This document shows positions 30,431 through 39,092 of a stretch of 62,003 nucleotides of DNA, piece after piece; position 1 is the first letter of the stretch; the number at the start of each line of letters is the position of its first letter. Location of the stretch: contig NZ_LXEV01000012.1 of NCBI RefSeq assembly GCF_001654965.1, positions 1 to 62,003 on the forward strand, in the 5' to 3' direction. This DNA is from Proteus hauseri ATCC 700826. Its GTDB lineage: Bacteria; Pseudomonadota; Gammaproteobacteria; Enterobacterales; Enterobacteriaceae. The notes below the pieces were generated by a model. That model was not told where the DNA came from, did no database searches, and saw nothing but the letters and a program-made list of their open reading frames with translations. The position numbers were made by a program, and so were the translations under genes.

Positions 30431-31792
30431 ATGAATAAATCACCTTTTATCTTAAGCATTGCTGGCGGCGGAAGTACCTACACCCCGGGAATTGTAAAAA
30501 GCCTAATGGTTCGTTTAGATGATTTTCCATTAAGTGAGATTCGTTTATACGATATCGATAAAGAGCGCCAAGACACTATTGCGCCAGTGGTTGAAAAAGT
30601 GATCCGTGATCATAGTGATAGCATAAAGTTCACGGTAACAACGGATGCGAAAACGGCATTTGATGGCGCTGATTTTGTTTTTGCGCAAATGCGTGTTGGG
30701 CAATATAAAATGCGTGAGCAAGATGAAAAAATTCCCCTACGTTATGGTGTTGTAGGGCAAGAAACCTGTGGGCCGGGTGGATTAGCTTATGGCTTACGTA
30801 CCATTTTACCTATGGTTGAGTTAATTGATTTAGTTGAACAATATGCAAACCCTAAAGCATGGATTGTAAACTATTCCAATCCTGCGGCGATAGTGGCTGA
30901 AGGTGTGCGCCGTTTACGTCCTAATGCGCGAGTACTCAATATCTGTGACATGCCAGTTGCTGCAATGCGTAATATGGCGGCGGTATTAAATGTTGATCGC
31001 CATGATTTAGATGTTGATTATTTTGGTTTAAACCATTTTGGCTGGTTTACCTCTGTTCGTGTAAAAGGGGAAGAAAAGCTGCCAGAGTTACGTGAACATA
31101 TCGCCAAGTTTGGTCTTTTAACTGAAGATGCCGCACAAACTGATCCTCAGCATTCTGATCCTTCATGGGTAAAAACATGGCGTCATATTCAGCCGCTAAT
31201 GGATGCGTTTCCAGAATATATTCCAAACCCGTATTTACAATATTATCTGATGCCAAATTATATTGTTGAGCATCAGGATCCTGATTACACTCGTGCAAAT
31301 GAAGTAATGGATGGTCGTGAAAAACGGCTATTTGAGGCGGCTCGCGAATATAAAGAAACGGGGATTTTACCTGATGCATTCCATGTTGGTGTTCATGGTG
31401 CCTTTATTGTCGATGTTGCTTGCTCTTTGGCGTTTGATTTGCGCCAGCGCCATTTAGTGATTGTTGAAAACAAAGGGGCAATTGCGGATTTACCTTATGA
31501 CGCAATGGTAGAAGTGCCGGCTTATATTACTTCTCATGGCCCTGAACCTATTCGTATTGGTGATATTCCACGTTTTCACCGTACTTTGCTTGAGCAACAA
31601 TTAGCCTCAGAACAATTGCTGGTGGAAGCAACACTAGAAGGCAGTTACGAAAAGGCGCTCGAAGCTTTTACGCTGAATAAAACGGTTCCTAGTGTGATTC
31701 ATGCGAAGAAAATTTTGGATGATATGATTGAAGCAAATCAAGCGTATTGGCCTGAATTACGCAAAGCTTATGTAAAGGGTAAGCGTGTTTGA
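30431..31792 (+). CDS. 6-phospho-alpha-glucosidase, GH4 family
   Basis: This protein of about 453 residues belongs to glycoside hydrolase family 4, which uses NAD+ and Mn2+ in a redox-assisted mechanism. The N-terminal NAD site is SIAGGGSTYTPGIVKSL. Substrate and metal residues lie in GQETCGPGGLAYG, NYSNPAAIVAEG, NICDMPVAA and DYFGLNHFGWF. It hydrolyses the 6-phosphoglucosides made by the adjacent PTS. The ATG at 30431 has TTGGAGAAAG upstream and lies 14 bp after the PTS stop; a TTG at 30413 overlaps that stop and is unlikely. Confidence 0.92.
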   Translation: MNKSPFILSIAGGGSTYTPGIVKSLMVRLDDFPLSEIRLYDIDKERQDTIAPVVEKVIRDHSDSIKFTVTTDAKTAFDGADFVFAQMRVGQYKMREQDEKIPLRYGVVGQETCGPGGLAYGLRTILPMVELIDLVEQYANPKAWIVNYSNPAAIVAEGVRRLRPNARVLNICDMPVAAMRNMAAVLNVDRHDLDVDYFGLNHFGWFTSVRVKGEEKLPELREHIAKFGLLTEDAAQTDPQHSDPSWVKTWRHIQPLMDAFPEYIPNPYLQYYLMPNYIVEHQDPDYTRANEVMDGREKRLFEAAREYKETGILPDAFHVGVHGAFIVDVACSLAFDLRQRHLVIVENKGAIADLPYDAMVEVPAYITSHGPEPIRIGDIPRFHRTLLEQQLASEQLLVEATLEGSYEKALEAFTLNKTVPSVIHAKKILDDMIEANQAYWPELRKAYVKGKRV

Positions 31793-31824
31793 TCTCAAAC
31801 CTTGCTGTTAAATGATAATTGAAT

Positions 31825-31856
31825 AAAATGCTGTTCTATAATAGGAACAGCATTTT
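31825..31856 (+). terminator. Hairpin between the GH4 and RpiR genes
   Basis: A 12-bp stem AAAATGCTGTTC / GAACAGCATTTT with an 8-nt loop and short T tail sits between the two genes. It may reduce read-through into the regulator gene. Confidence 0.7.
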
Positions 31857-31893
31857 CCTTTGATGAGGATGATGTATCAATGAGGTAACAGTT

Positions 31894-32670
31894 ATGTCAG
31901 CTCGATTATCATCTTTATTATCAAAAGCCACAGAATTAACTCGCGCAGAATATCGTATTCTTTCCTATCTTATTGATAATCCATCTCAAATAGGAAAATT
32001 AACTATTCGACAGCTAGCAGAAGTTAATTTTGTTTCAACAACAACGATTATGCGGCTGTGTCAAAAATTAGGTTTTTCGGGCTACAGCGAGCTGGTTTAT
32101 TATTGTAAGCAGCTATTATCGACAACATCGATATCAAAAGTGCTTGTTACCGATGAGAGTACTATTGCTGAGCCTCTTTTTGATCAGTTTTTAGCTAATT
32201 ACCTGAAAACTTTTTCACTTATTCCCGATGAACGTAAAAAGTATTTTGTTGATTTAATCAATGGTAAAAATTCTTTCTTTATTTATGGTACGGGTTTTTC
32301 GCATATTTTTTCAGAATACATTAGTAAGCGTTTACAGCTTATTGGTAAAGATGCGTTTCTTTCAGGGCTAAGCGATAGTAAGAATATTTTTATTAATAAT
32401 GCTTCTCGCTATACGGTGTTTATTGCGATTTCTCGTAGTGGTGAAACGGCTCAAGTATTAGAAAAAGCCAAAATAGCCAAAAGTATTGGTATGAAAATAG
32501 TCGCATTTACTAGAGCGAGCGCTAATTCGTTAGCTGAACTTGCGGATATTCATTTTCCTATTTATGACGATGCAATTAGTTTTCAATGCGATACTATCGA
32601 GAGCTCTTCTTTTGAATCAAACCTAGTCTTAATGATTGATTTGTTACTAAGTCGAGCTCAACGATTTTAA
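31894..32670 (+). CDS. MurR/RpiR-family transcriptional regulator
   Basis: This 258-residue regulator has an N-terminal RpiR winged helix at residues about 1-75 (LTIRQLAEVNFVSTTTIMRLCQKLGFSGYSEL) and a C-terminal SIS sugar-phosphate domain (FFIYGTGFSHIFSEYISKRL, AISRSGETAQVLEKAK). It likely senses a phosphorylated sugar and controls the PTS/GH4 operon directly upstream. Regulators of this family accompany similar alpha-glucoside clusters. Confidence 0.88.
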   Translation: MSARLSSLLSKATELTRAEYRILSYLIDNPSQIGKLTIRQLAEVNFVSTTTIMRLCQKLGFSGYSELVYYCKQLLSTTSISKVLVTDESTIAEPLFDQFLANYLKTFSLIPDERKKYFVDLINGKNSFFIYGTGFSHIFSEYISKRLQLIGKDAFLSGLSDSKNIFINNASRYTVFIAISRSGETAQVLEKAKIAKSIGMKIVAFTRASANSLAELADIHFPIYDDAISFQCDTIESSSFESNLVLMIDLLLSRAQRF

Positions 32671-32703
32671 TTTACCATTACACCTGTTTTGCTATAACGT
32701 TAT

Positions 32704-33585
32704 TTAAGGCTGATTTAAATGTACTGTTAAAGGTAAATCAGGGTGCACATTTATTGAGTCAAATTGATGAGCAGGGTGAGATTCAATCGTTGGATAACGA
32801 GATAATAGAACGATAAAATCTTGGTAAGCCTGATTGTTATTATCATGTGTAAAAATAGGTGTGCCACTATGATTTAATTCATTATCAGCAATTAATAATA
32901 TATCGAAATGTTGTGCATTATTATGTTCATAGAGAATATTTTCATGATTAATTTCTTGCCAAGGCGTACCTATTTTCTCCGCGGGTGAATGAACACGTAA
33001 AGCACCTGAATTATCTTTAACATTATTCTTATTCATCATTACTATCATGGTGTGATCAACGCCATCTTTATGAACACCTTCAATAGAAAGTTCGCTTAAA
33101 GAATTGGGCTGAGCAATTAATCTTAAATGAAAAACAGTTGAAATTAATTTTGGTGATAATGGATTGGTTAAACGACGAGGTGTAAAGGTATTACCTTCAA
33201 TTAATAACATTTTTAGTTTTAATAATGCTTGATAGGCGCTATTGCTTTGCCAACGATCATCAATCGCTCTAAAGTGCCTCTGAGCGCCACTGTCTTCCCG
33301 AATAAAACCATCTTCTTCAGTAAGAACAAACGGCTGATATTCTAAGCGAGAGATAGTCTTGATATCATTATCGAAAAGATAGCGCCCTGTGCGAGTATGA
33401 CGGAATGACAGTGTGGGATCTTGTGCTAAATAGTCACCATAATTTATTAGTTCATTGATATCTTTTTCTTCGCCACCTAAGTTTTTAATTAAATCAATAA
33501 CAATGGCTTGAGGAATAAAAACATGTTTATTTTTCTTGTATTCTTCTTTTATTTCACGGATTTTATTTATAAGCAGGTCGTTCAT
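32704..33585 (-). CDS. Fe(II)/2-oxoglutarate dioxygenase of the amino-acid hydroxylase family
   Basis: This protein of about 293 residues resembles the 2OG-Fe_Oxy_2 family, which includes bacterial L-isoleucine hydroxylases. The metal triad is visible as HxD in EGVHKDGVDHTM and a distal His in NELNHSGTPIF, with an Arg near the end (FIVLLSRYP) for 2OG. Spacing fits a jelly-roll fold. The ATG at 33585 has GGAGCAT upstream; an earlier ATG adds a hydrophobic leader of 24 residues and lacks a ribosome site. It is an orphan between the sugar operon and the FhlA-like gene. The substrate, free amino acid or other, is unknown. Confidence 0.75.
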   Translation of the reverse strand: MNDLLINKIREIKEEYKKNKHVFIPQAIVIDLIKNLGGEEKDINELINYGDYLAQDPTLSFRHTRTGRYLFDNDIKTISRLEYQPFVLTEEDGFIREDSGAQRHFRAIDDRWQSNSAYQALLKLKMLLIEGNTFTPRRLTNPLSPKLISTVFHLRLIAQPNSLSELSIEGVHKDGVDHTMIVMMNKNNVKDNSGALRVHSPAEKIGTPWQEINHENILYEHNNAQHFDILLIADNELNHSGTPIFTHDNNNQAYQDFIVLLSRYPTIESHPAHQFDSINVHPDLPLTVHLNQP

Positions 33586-33696
33586 AGATAATATGCTCCA
33601 TTGATGGTTTATATTATTAATTATAATAAATAGGAATAATTGAAAAAATATAATCAACTACAGTATAGAAAGAGATAAATAAGTTTCAAATGTATC

Positions 33697-33733
33697 AAAA
33701 AAGAGAGTGTAATAAATTAATTACACTCTCTTT
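33697..33733 (-). terminator. Terminator of the FhlA-like gene
   Basis: A 13-bp stem AAAGAGAGTGTAA / TTACACTCTCTTT with an 8-nt loop is followed on the minus strand by a run of T. Confidence 0.85.
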
Positions 33734-33762
33734 ACATGAAATAATGAGGTAGTACTCTAGAA

Positions 33763-35376
33763 TTAAAGTACTTCTGGAATTGAAATACCTAAGCGTTGCA
33801 TCCGTGATAATAACGTTGTGCGTTTTAATCCTAATTTTAATGCCGCACCTCTAGCTCCTGCTACAACGCCATTTGTTTCTCTTAATGCTTGAATAATTCG
33901 TTCTCGCTCTTCATCATCACTTTCCGGCGCATTAGTTTGCATCCGTTTTTCAATTGATGATGGCTGAGTTAATACCTGTTTTAAACGCGAGGGCTTATTG
34001 ATATGTAGCTCTTTTAATTGGAGATTTAATGTTGAACCTCTTGTTAAAATAACCGCACGTTCAATAATATTTTCCAGTTCACGCACATTACCTGGCCAAG
34101 GGTAATGCGTTAATTGCTCTAGTGCATTGGCAGGAATGCATTCAATATTCCTATCCATTCTACGAGCTATTTTTTGCGTGAAATATTTGGCTAATAATGG
34201 AATATCTTCTGGGCGTTCTCTTAGTGGTGGAATAACAATAGGAAAAACATTTAATCGATAATAAAGGTCTTCTCTAAAATCACCATCATCTGTTAACTCG
34301 CATAAATCTTTATTAGTCGCAGCAATTAGACGTACATCAACAGGAATAACTTTATTACCGCCGAGTCTTTCTATTTCTCGCTCTTGTAATACGCGTAATA
34401 ATTTTGGTTGTAACTCTATTGGCATATCACCAATTTCATCAAGAAATAGAGTGCTGCGATCTGCCATTTCAAAGCGCCCAATATGCGTGCTTGTTGCGCC
34501 TGTAAATGCGCCTTTATCATGACCAAAAAGATCACTTTCAAGTAATCCTGAGGGCACTGCGGCACAGTTCATTTTTATCATCGATTTATCTTTGCGTAAG
34601 CTTAATCGATGGATTGCTCGTGCAATAAGTTCTTTACCTGTTCCTGTTTCACCTAAAATAAGAACGGTGCTATCACTTTTAGCCACTAATTCAATTTGTT
34701 CCAGCACATTATGCATAGCATCGCTTTGGTAAATAATCTCACTAAAGCAGGCATTTTTATCTATTTGTTCATTAAGCCAAATATTTTCATTCTTTAAACT
34801 GTCTTTAAGATGCGTTATTTCTTCATATGCTGCGGCATTTTCAATAGCAATACCGATACGAGCCGCAATTTGTTGCAATAATTGGCAAGTATCTTCAGTA
34901 AAAACACCTGCTATTTCATGAGCAAGAATTAATAGCCCGACAGGTTTATGATTAAAAGCCAGTGGCAATAACAAAGCCGTCTTCATGTCTTGTTTAACGA
35001 GACGTTTAATCAATACATCGTCTTGATCTTCATTATTAATATCGATTAAGACAGGTTTATTTTGATTAATAATTTCTTCTGCTTTGTTATTCGCGCTACT
35101 AAACTTTCTTTGTTGACGAATAACGGATTTTCCAGTCTGATAACGACTAGAATAAAGAACAACTTCATTACTATTTTGTGATGAAGTACGACTTAACATA
35201 AGACTAATATGGTTTAGTCCAAAAAAACGATGTATTTCTTTAGAGACTTCAGAAATAAGACCATCCATATCCAAATGAGCTAATACTGAATTGGTTATAT
35301 CGACCAGGATCCGATATTGATTACGCTCATTACGAAGGCTTTCCATAGTTTCAGCATTGTTACTGCTTAATTTCAT
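33763..35376 (-). CDS. FhlA-type sigma-54 activator with a single GAF domain
   Basis: This 537-residue enhancer-binding protein has one GAF sensor domain (about 25-180), an AAA+ domain (about 210-440) and a Fis-type HTH. The AAA+ domain shows Walker A LGETGTGKELIARAIH, the sigma-54 contact loop GAFTGA, and FLDEIGDMP. The C-terminus GVVAGARGAALKLGLKRTTLLSRMQRLGI closely follows FhlA. FhlA of E. coli has about 690 residues and two sensor modules, so this protein lacks roughly 150 N-terminal residues. It lies beside hydN-hypA-hypC and near fdhF, both with sigma-54 promoters, so it probably activates them in response to formate. Confidence 0.85.
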   Translation of the reverse strand: MKLSSNNAETMESLRNERNQYRILVDITNSVLAHLDMDGLISEVSKEIHRFFGLNHISLMLSRTSSQNSNEVVLYSSRYQTGKSVIRQQRKFSSANNKAEEIINQNKPVLIDINNEDQDDVLIKRLVKQDMKTALLLPLAFNHKPVGLLILAHEIAGVFTEDTCQLLQQIAARIGIAIENAAAYEEITHLKDSLKNENIWLNEQIDKNACFSEIIYQSDAMHNVLEQIELVAKSDSTVLILGETGTGKELIARAIHRLSLRKDKSMIKMNCAAVPSGLLESDLFGHDKGAFTGATSTHIGRFEMADRSTLFLDEIGDMPIELQPKLLRVLQEREIERLGGNKVIPVDVRLIAATNKDLCELTDDGDFREDLYYRLNVFPIVIPPLRERPEDIPLLAKYFTQKIARRMDRNIECIPANALEQLTHYPWPGNVRELENIIERAVILTRGSTLNLQLKELHINKPSRLKQVLTQPSSIEKRMQTNAPESDDEERERIIQALRETNGVVAGARGAALKLGLKRTTLLSRMQRLGISIPEVL

Positions 35377-35549
35377 GACACCACCGATTGCCCTAAAAAA
35401 TTAGCTATATTGTAGTAGGTTTATAATAAAATTATATGAATGACTGAATCATTTTTGATCCAGTACGCTATTTTCGTGTTTGCGATCAATAGTGAACATT
35501 TAAATTTATCAATTCGATATATAATTATTTATATAGCCAGTTATTATAT

Positions 35550-35676
35550 CGTCAAAATTGTCGAGTAATTTGACGAAGTGACTAAATGATAATTAATAAT
35601 CATTTTTATTTGTGAATTATTTAATTGAAAAATAAGGAATAGTTAGTTCGTAAATATATTGGCATGAACAATGCTA
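35550..35676 (+). promoter_or_regulatory. Sigma-54 promoter and enhancer-like element of hydN-hypA-hypC
   Basis: TTGGCATGAACAATGCTA at 35659-35676 has GG-N10-GC spacing for a -24/-12 promoter. Upstream, CGTCAAA (35550-35556) and TTTGACG (35569-35575) form an inverted pair, and 35550-35568 nearly matches the element upstream of fdhF. The remaining intergenic sequence (35377-35773) is AT-rich with no gene. Confidence 0.75.
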
Positions 35677-35776
35677 GATTAAGTGCATAGATATCATAAT
35701 TATTATTCTTAATTAGATAATTAAATACGTTTATCGCCATATATAACGACCATATAACAGATAGCAGGAGAATATG

Positions 35777-36334
35777 ATGAACCGTTTCATCATTGCAGAC
35801 CCTAAAAAATGCATTGGTTGCCACACTTGTGAAGTTGCTTGTGTTGTGTCGCATCAACAAGCTGAACAAGATAATTTAGCCATTGAGCAAATCACTGAGC
35901 AAAATTTTCAACCACGTATTCATGTTGTAAAAGGGTTCACTATTAGTACCGCCGTTGTTTGTCATCAATGTGAAGACGCCCCTTGTGCCAATGTTTGTCC
36001 TAATGGCGCGATTATTCATAATAAAGATTATTATTATGTGGATCAGGAAAAATGCATTGGGTGTAAAACCTGTGTGATTGCTTGTCCTTACGGTACTATG
36101 GAAGTGGTATCTCGCCCTGTCATGCGTAAATTAACTGCCCTTAATACAATTGATTCCTTTAAAGCAGAAGCAAATAAATGTGATTTGTGTCATCACCGAG
36201 AAGAAGGTCCTGCATGCGTTGAGGTATGTCCTACTCATGCGTTAGTGTGTATCGATAGAGATGCGCTTGAAGATATGGTGAAAGAACGCCGCCGTCGTGC
36301 CGCTTTTGAAAGTGGTGCTGATTTATTGTTCTAA
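35777..36334 (+). CDS. hydN: Electron-transfer ferredoxin HydN
   Basis: HydN is an iron-sulfur protein of about 185 residues linked to formate dehydrogenase H and hydrogenase 3. It has four cysteine clusters: CIGCHTCEVACV, CHQCEDAPCANVCP, CIGCKTCVIACP and CDLCHHREEGPACVEVCP. The second ATG (35777) is six bases from AGGAG and gives the usual MNRFIIADPKKCIGC. It starts an operon with hypA and hypC. A hairpin GCAACTAT / ATAGTTGC (36348-36374) lies in the gap to hypA. Confidence 0.92.
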   Translation: MNRFIIADPKKCIGCHTCEVACVVSHQQAEQDNLAIEQITEQNFQPRIHVVKGFTISTAVVCHQCEDAPCANVCPNGAIIHNKDYYYVDQEKCIGCKTCVIACPYGTMEVVSRPVMRKLTALNTIDSFKAEANKCDLCHHREEGPACVEVCPTHALVCIDRDALEDMVKERRRRAAFESGADLLF

Positions 36335-36406
36335 GATCAATAATAGGGCAACTATGTACTGATACTATAGTTGCTATTATTTATCTGGCATCAATAAGGT
36401 ACTGAC

Positions 36407-36748
36407 ATGCATGAAATAACACTTTGCCAAAGCGCATTTGAAATTATCGATTCACAAGCAAAACAAAATAATGCGCAAAAGATAAAAAGTGTGTGGATGG
36501 AGATTAGCGCACTTTCATGTATTGAAGTGAGTGCGCTTGAATTTTGTTTTGATATTGTTTGCCGAGACACTCTCGCTCAAGGATGCGAGCTCCATATCGA
36601 CATCATTCCTGCTAAAGCATGGTGTTGGGATTGTCATCAGGTTGTTACTGTCTCTGAATTTAACGCAGGATGTCCTTCTTGTGGCAGCCAAAATTTGCGT
36701 GTTGAAAATGATGATGCAATGCGTATTAAGCAAATAGAGATCGAATAG
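36407..36748 (+). CDS. hypA: Hydrogenase nickel incorporation protein HypA/HybF
   Basis: This 113-residue metallochaperone delivers nickel to [NiFe] hydrogenase. The N-terminal MHEITLCQ has the nickel-binding His2, and the zinc site is formed by CWDC and CPSC near residues 74-95. It is close to enterobacterial HypA. It lies between hydN and hypC (8 bp) in one operon. Confidence 0.92.
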   Translation: MHEITLCQSAFEIIDSQAKQNNAQKIKSVWMEISALSCIEVSALEFCFDIVCRDTLAQGCELHIDIIPAKAWCWDCHQVVTVSEFNAGCPSCGSQNLRVENDDAMRIKQIEIE

Positions 36749-36756
36749 GGGTTGTT

Positions 36757-37047
36757 ATGTGTCTTGGTATTCCGGGTCAAGTTGTTGAAGTAGGAAAAAC
36801 AATCACTGAAAACGCAATGGTCGATGTTTGTGGCGTTAAACGAGAAGTCAATATTGCTCTAGTTTGTGAGGGCGAGCCGTCGTCCATGATTGGAAAATGG
36901 GTGTTGGTGCATGTAGGCTTTGCCATGAGTATCGTCAATGAAGAAGAAGCCAAAGAAACACTTGATGCGTTGATGGCAATGGGTGAAGTTGAAGACGATG
37001 TTTCTGCTTTTCTTTATGGTGAAGAGGGCGCGCCTAAACAAGTTTGA
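36757..37047 (+). CDS. hypC: Hydrogenase maturation chaperone HypC/HybG
   Basis: This 96-residue chaperone has the essential Cys2 in [12 protein letters not shown] and the characteristic [19 protein letters not shown] segment. With HypD it carries the Fe(CN)2CO unit to the hydrogenase large subunit. hypB, hypD, hypE and hypF are absent from the window, so the maturation set is split here. Confidence 0.93.
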   Translation: MCLGIPGQVVEVGKTITENAMVDVCGVKREVNIALVCEGEPSSMIGKWVLVHVGFAMSIVNEEEAKETLDALMAMGEVEDDVSAFLYGEEGAPKQV

Positions 37048-37109
37048 ATAAATTTCAAGCTATTGCATGCTTTATTACTTTTTCTTATAATTCTATCTCA
37101 TTTCTCTGA

Positions 37110-37155
37110 AGCTGGGACGACCCAGCTTTCTGTTGTTTATTCAGGGGACGACCCC
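37110..37155 (+). promoter_or_regulatory. Guanidine-II riboswitch (mini-ykkC)
   Basis: Two stem-loops with identical ACGA tetraloops lie in tandem: AGCTGGG-ACGA-CCCAGCT (37110-37127) and GGGG-ACGA-CCCC (37144-37155), joined by a 16-nt linker. This is the defining structure of the guanidine-II class. The gene 30 bp downstream encodes a guanidinium exporter. The CCCC arm of the second hairpin can pair with GGGG at 37175-37178 in the ribosome site, so guanidine binding likely frees that site. Confidence 0.95.
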
Positions 37156-37184
37156 AAATATGTTGTATATAAAAGGGGTAATTT

Positions 37185-37499
37185 ATGTCCTGGGCAATTC
37201 TATTTGTTGCTGGTTTACTTGAGATAGTTTGGGCTGTTGGCTTGAAATACACTCATGGATTTACGCGACTAACACCAAGCATTATTACGATAACGGCCAT
37301 GATTGTGAGCATGGGAATGCTATCTTATGCCATGAAAGGCTTACCTGCGGGCACGGCTTATGCGATTTGGACTGGTATAGGGGCTGTTGGTACTGCGATT
37401 TTTGGTATTTTGGTCTTTGGTGAATCTGCCAATATTTATCGTTTGCTGAGTTTAGCGATGATAATTTTTGGTATTATTGGTTTGAAATTAGCCAGTTAA
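37185..37499 (+). CDS. gdx: Guanidinium exporter Gdx (SugE)
   Basis: This 104-residue small multidrug resistance protein has four membrane helices. The membrane Glu of the family is in [14 protein letters not shown], followed by [23 protein letters not shown]. Gdx exports guanidinium in exchange for protons as an antiparallel dimer. The guanidine-II riboswitch upstream confirms the assignment. Confidence 0.95.
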   Translation: MSWAILFVAGLLEIVWAVGLKYTHGFTRLTPSIITITAMIVSMGMLSYAMKGLPAGTAYAIWTGIGAVGTAIFGILVFGESANIYRLLSLAMIIFGIIGLKLAS

Positions 37500-37520
37500 T
37501 TATAGCAAATATATTTATAA

Positions 37521-37548
37521 AAAAAGCCACTCAATCGAGTGGCTTTTT
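37521..37548. terminator. Bidirectional terminator between gdx and frdD
   Basis: A perfect 12-bp stem AAAAAGCCACTC / GAGTGGCTTTTT with a 4-nt loop provides T runs on both strands between convergent transcripts. Confidence 0.9.
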
Positions 37549-37572
37549 AATTTATTATCAATTACTTATCAA

Positions 37573-37932
37573 TTACAGTGTGAAGACACCGATAATTGCG
37601 ATAACGCTGATAATTGCTGCACCACCATAGAATACCCATTTGCTTGCGGGGACATGCACTTTAAAATCGTGCAGTGTATGGTGAATACGGTGCAGTGCAC
37701 ACCAGACCGGTAAAATTATCATCAGCAGTAAGAAAATACGGCCAATAAAACTTTGGCTAAATGCCATGATACGGTCATAAGTAAATGCTTCTGGCGCAAT
37801 ACCCATTGGAATTAAAATGGCAAGCAGGATAATAACGGCAGGAGAGACAATTGCACTCCACATACCACCTGCACCAAATAATCCCCAGAAAATAGGTTCA
37901 TCAGAGCGCTTAGGAAGTTGATTCTGATTCAT
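37573..37932 (-). CDS. frdD: Fumarate reductase membrane anchor FrdD
   Basis: This 119-residue protein has three membrane helices. It shows [16 protein letters not shown] near the N-terminus and [13 protein letters not shown] in the loop before the last helix. With FrdC it anchors FrdAB and forms the menaquinol sites. It is the last gene of frdABCD, 15 bp after frdC. Confidence 0.94.
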   Translation of the reverse strand: MNQNQLPKRSDEPIFWGLFGAGGMWSAIVSPAVIILLAILIPMGIAPEAFTYDRIMAFSQSFIGRIFLLLMIILPVWCALHRIHHTLHDFKVHVPASKWVFYGGAAIISVIAIIGVFTL

Positions 37933-37947
37933 TACTTTCCTCCTGGG

Positions 37948-38340
37948 TTAAATCAGCGCTACTGCCAGAATAACGGCAGTAACAACGATAGTGAGACCCC
38001 ATAAACCACGAACGATAGGTTCTTGTGGCATTTTTTCATCTTTTACTACGATGACAACGGCTTTAGGCGCGAGTTTAAACCAAGTCGCCGTGTGGAAAAG
38101 CGTTGCTACTAAGGTCACTATATTAATAATAAAGACGATTGGGTTACTCAGGAATGTAACAAATCCTGCCCAACTTTCAGGTCCATTTTTCAGTGCAAAT
38201 ACACCGAACAGTACAACCAGACTGAACCAAAGTTGTGGAAGGCAAGTACCTTCACGGGTGATATAGAAACGATAGAATCCCAGTTTCGTCCACCAGCTTG
38301 GCTGCATACCACGAACATAAGGCTTACGTTTTGTTGTCAT
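37948..38340 (-). CDS. frdC: Fumarate reductase membrane anchor FrdC
   Basis: This 130-residue, three-helix anchor shows the family N-terminus [29 protein letters not shown] and [14 protein letters not shown] quinol-site Glu is expected in the TREGT segment. It lies between frdB and frdD with short gaps. Confidence 0.94.
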   Translation of the reverse strand: MTTKRKPYVRGMQPSWWTKLGFYRFYITREGTCLPQLWFSLVVLFGVFALKNGPESWAGFVTFLSNPIVFIINIVTLVATLFHTATWFKLAPKAVVIVVKDEKMPQEPIVRGLWGLTIVVTAVILAVALI

Positions 38341-38354
38341 GTCTTGTTTCCTCC

Positions 38355-39092
38355 TTAACGTGGTTTCAGCATTGCAATGACAAAGTCTTGCGCACTGGCT
38401 GCTTTACCCTGCTGAATAGCAGCAGCAGGATCCACATGTTTTGGACAGACTTCAGAACAGTAGCCAACAAAGGTACAAGACCAGACACCGTTCTCACCAT
38501 TTAACTGAGGCATACGTTCTTTTGCCCCATGGTCGCGACTATCTGTATTGTAACGTTGTGCCAAAGTAATCGCTGCTGGGCCAATAAACTCAGGGTTTAA
38601 ACCAAACTGAGGACAGGCTGCATAGCAAAGGCCGCAGTTAATACAACCAGAGAACTGGTGGTATTTTGCCATTTGCGCAGGTGTCTGTTTATTAGGACCT
38701 TCTGAAGGCTTACGATCATTACCTAAAATGTAAGGTTTGATCGCTTCTAAGCTCTCAATAAAGTGAGTCATATCAACAACAAGGTCACGTTCCACTGGGA
38801 AGTTACCAAGTGCTTCAATTCTTACACCATCTGGGTATTCACGAACGAACGTTTTACACGCCAGTTTAGGTACCTTGTTGACCATCATGCCGCAAGAGCC
38901 ACAAATCGCCATACGGCAAGACCAACGGTAAGAAAGATCAGGCGCTAAATTGTCTTTAATATAACCCAATGCATCCAGTAATGAGGTTTGCTCATCATAA
39001 GGGACATCATAAGTGACGAAATATGGCGCATCGTCAACTTCAGGGTTATAGCGCATGACTTCCATTTTAATGTGCTTCATGTCATCAGCCAT
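38355..39092 (-). CDS. frdB: Fumarate reductase iron-sulfur subunit FrdB
   Basis: This subunit of about 245 residues carries [2Fe-2S] ligands in [12 protein letters not shown] with a later Cys in PKLACKTF. The [4Fe-4S]/[3Fe-4S] ligands are in [12 protein letters not shown] and [17 protein letters not shown]. It passes electrons from menaquinol to FrdA. ATG 39092 follows GGAGAAAG and overlaps the frdA stop by eight bases; the longer frame upstream is a shadow within frdA. Confidence 0.96.
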   Translation of the reverse strand: MADDMKHIKMEVMRYNPEVDDAPYFVTYDVPYDEQTSLLDALGYIKDNLAPDLSYRWSCRMAICGSCGMMVNKVPKLACKTFVREYPDGVRIEALGNFPVERDLVVDMTHFIESLEAIKPYILGNDRKPSEGPNKQTPAQMAKYHQFSGCINCGLCYAACPQFGLNPEFIGPAAITLAQRYNTDSRDHGAKERMPQLNGENGVWSCTFVGYCSEVCPKHVDPAAAIQQGKAASAQDFVIAMLKPR

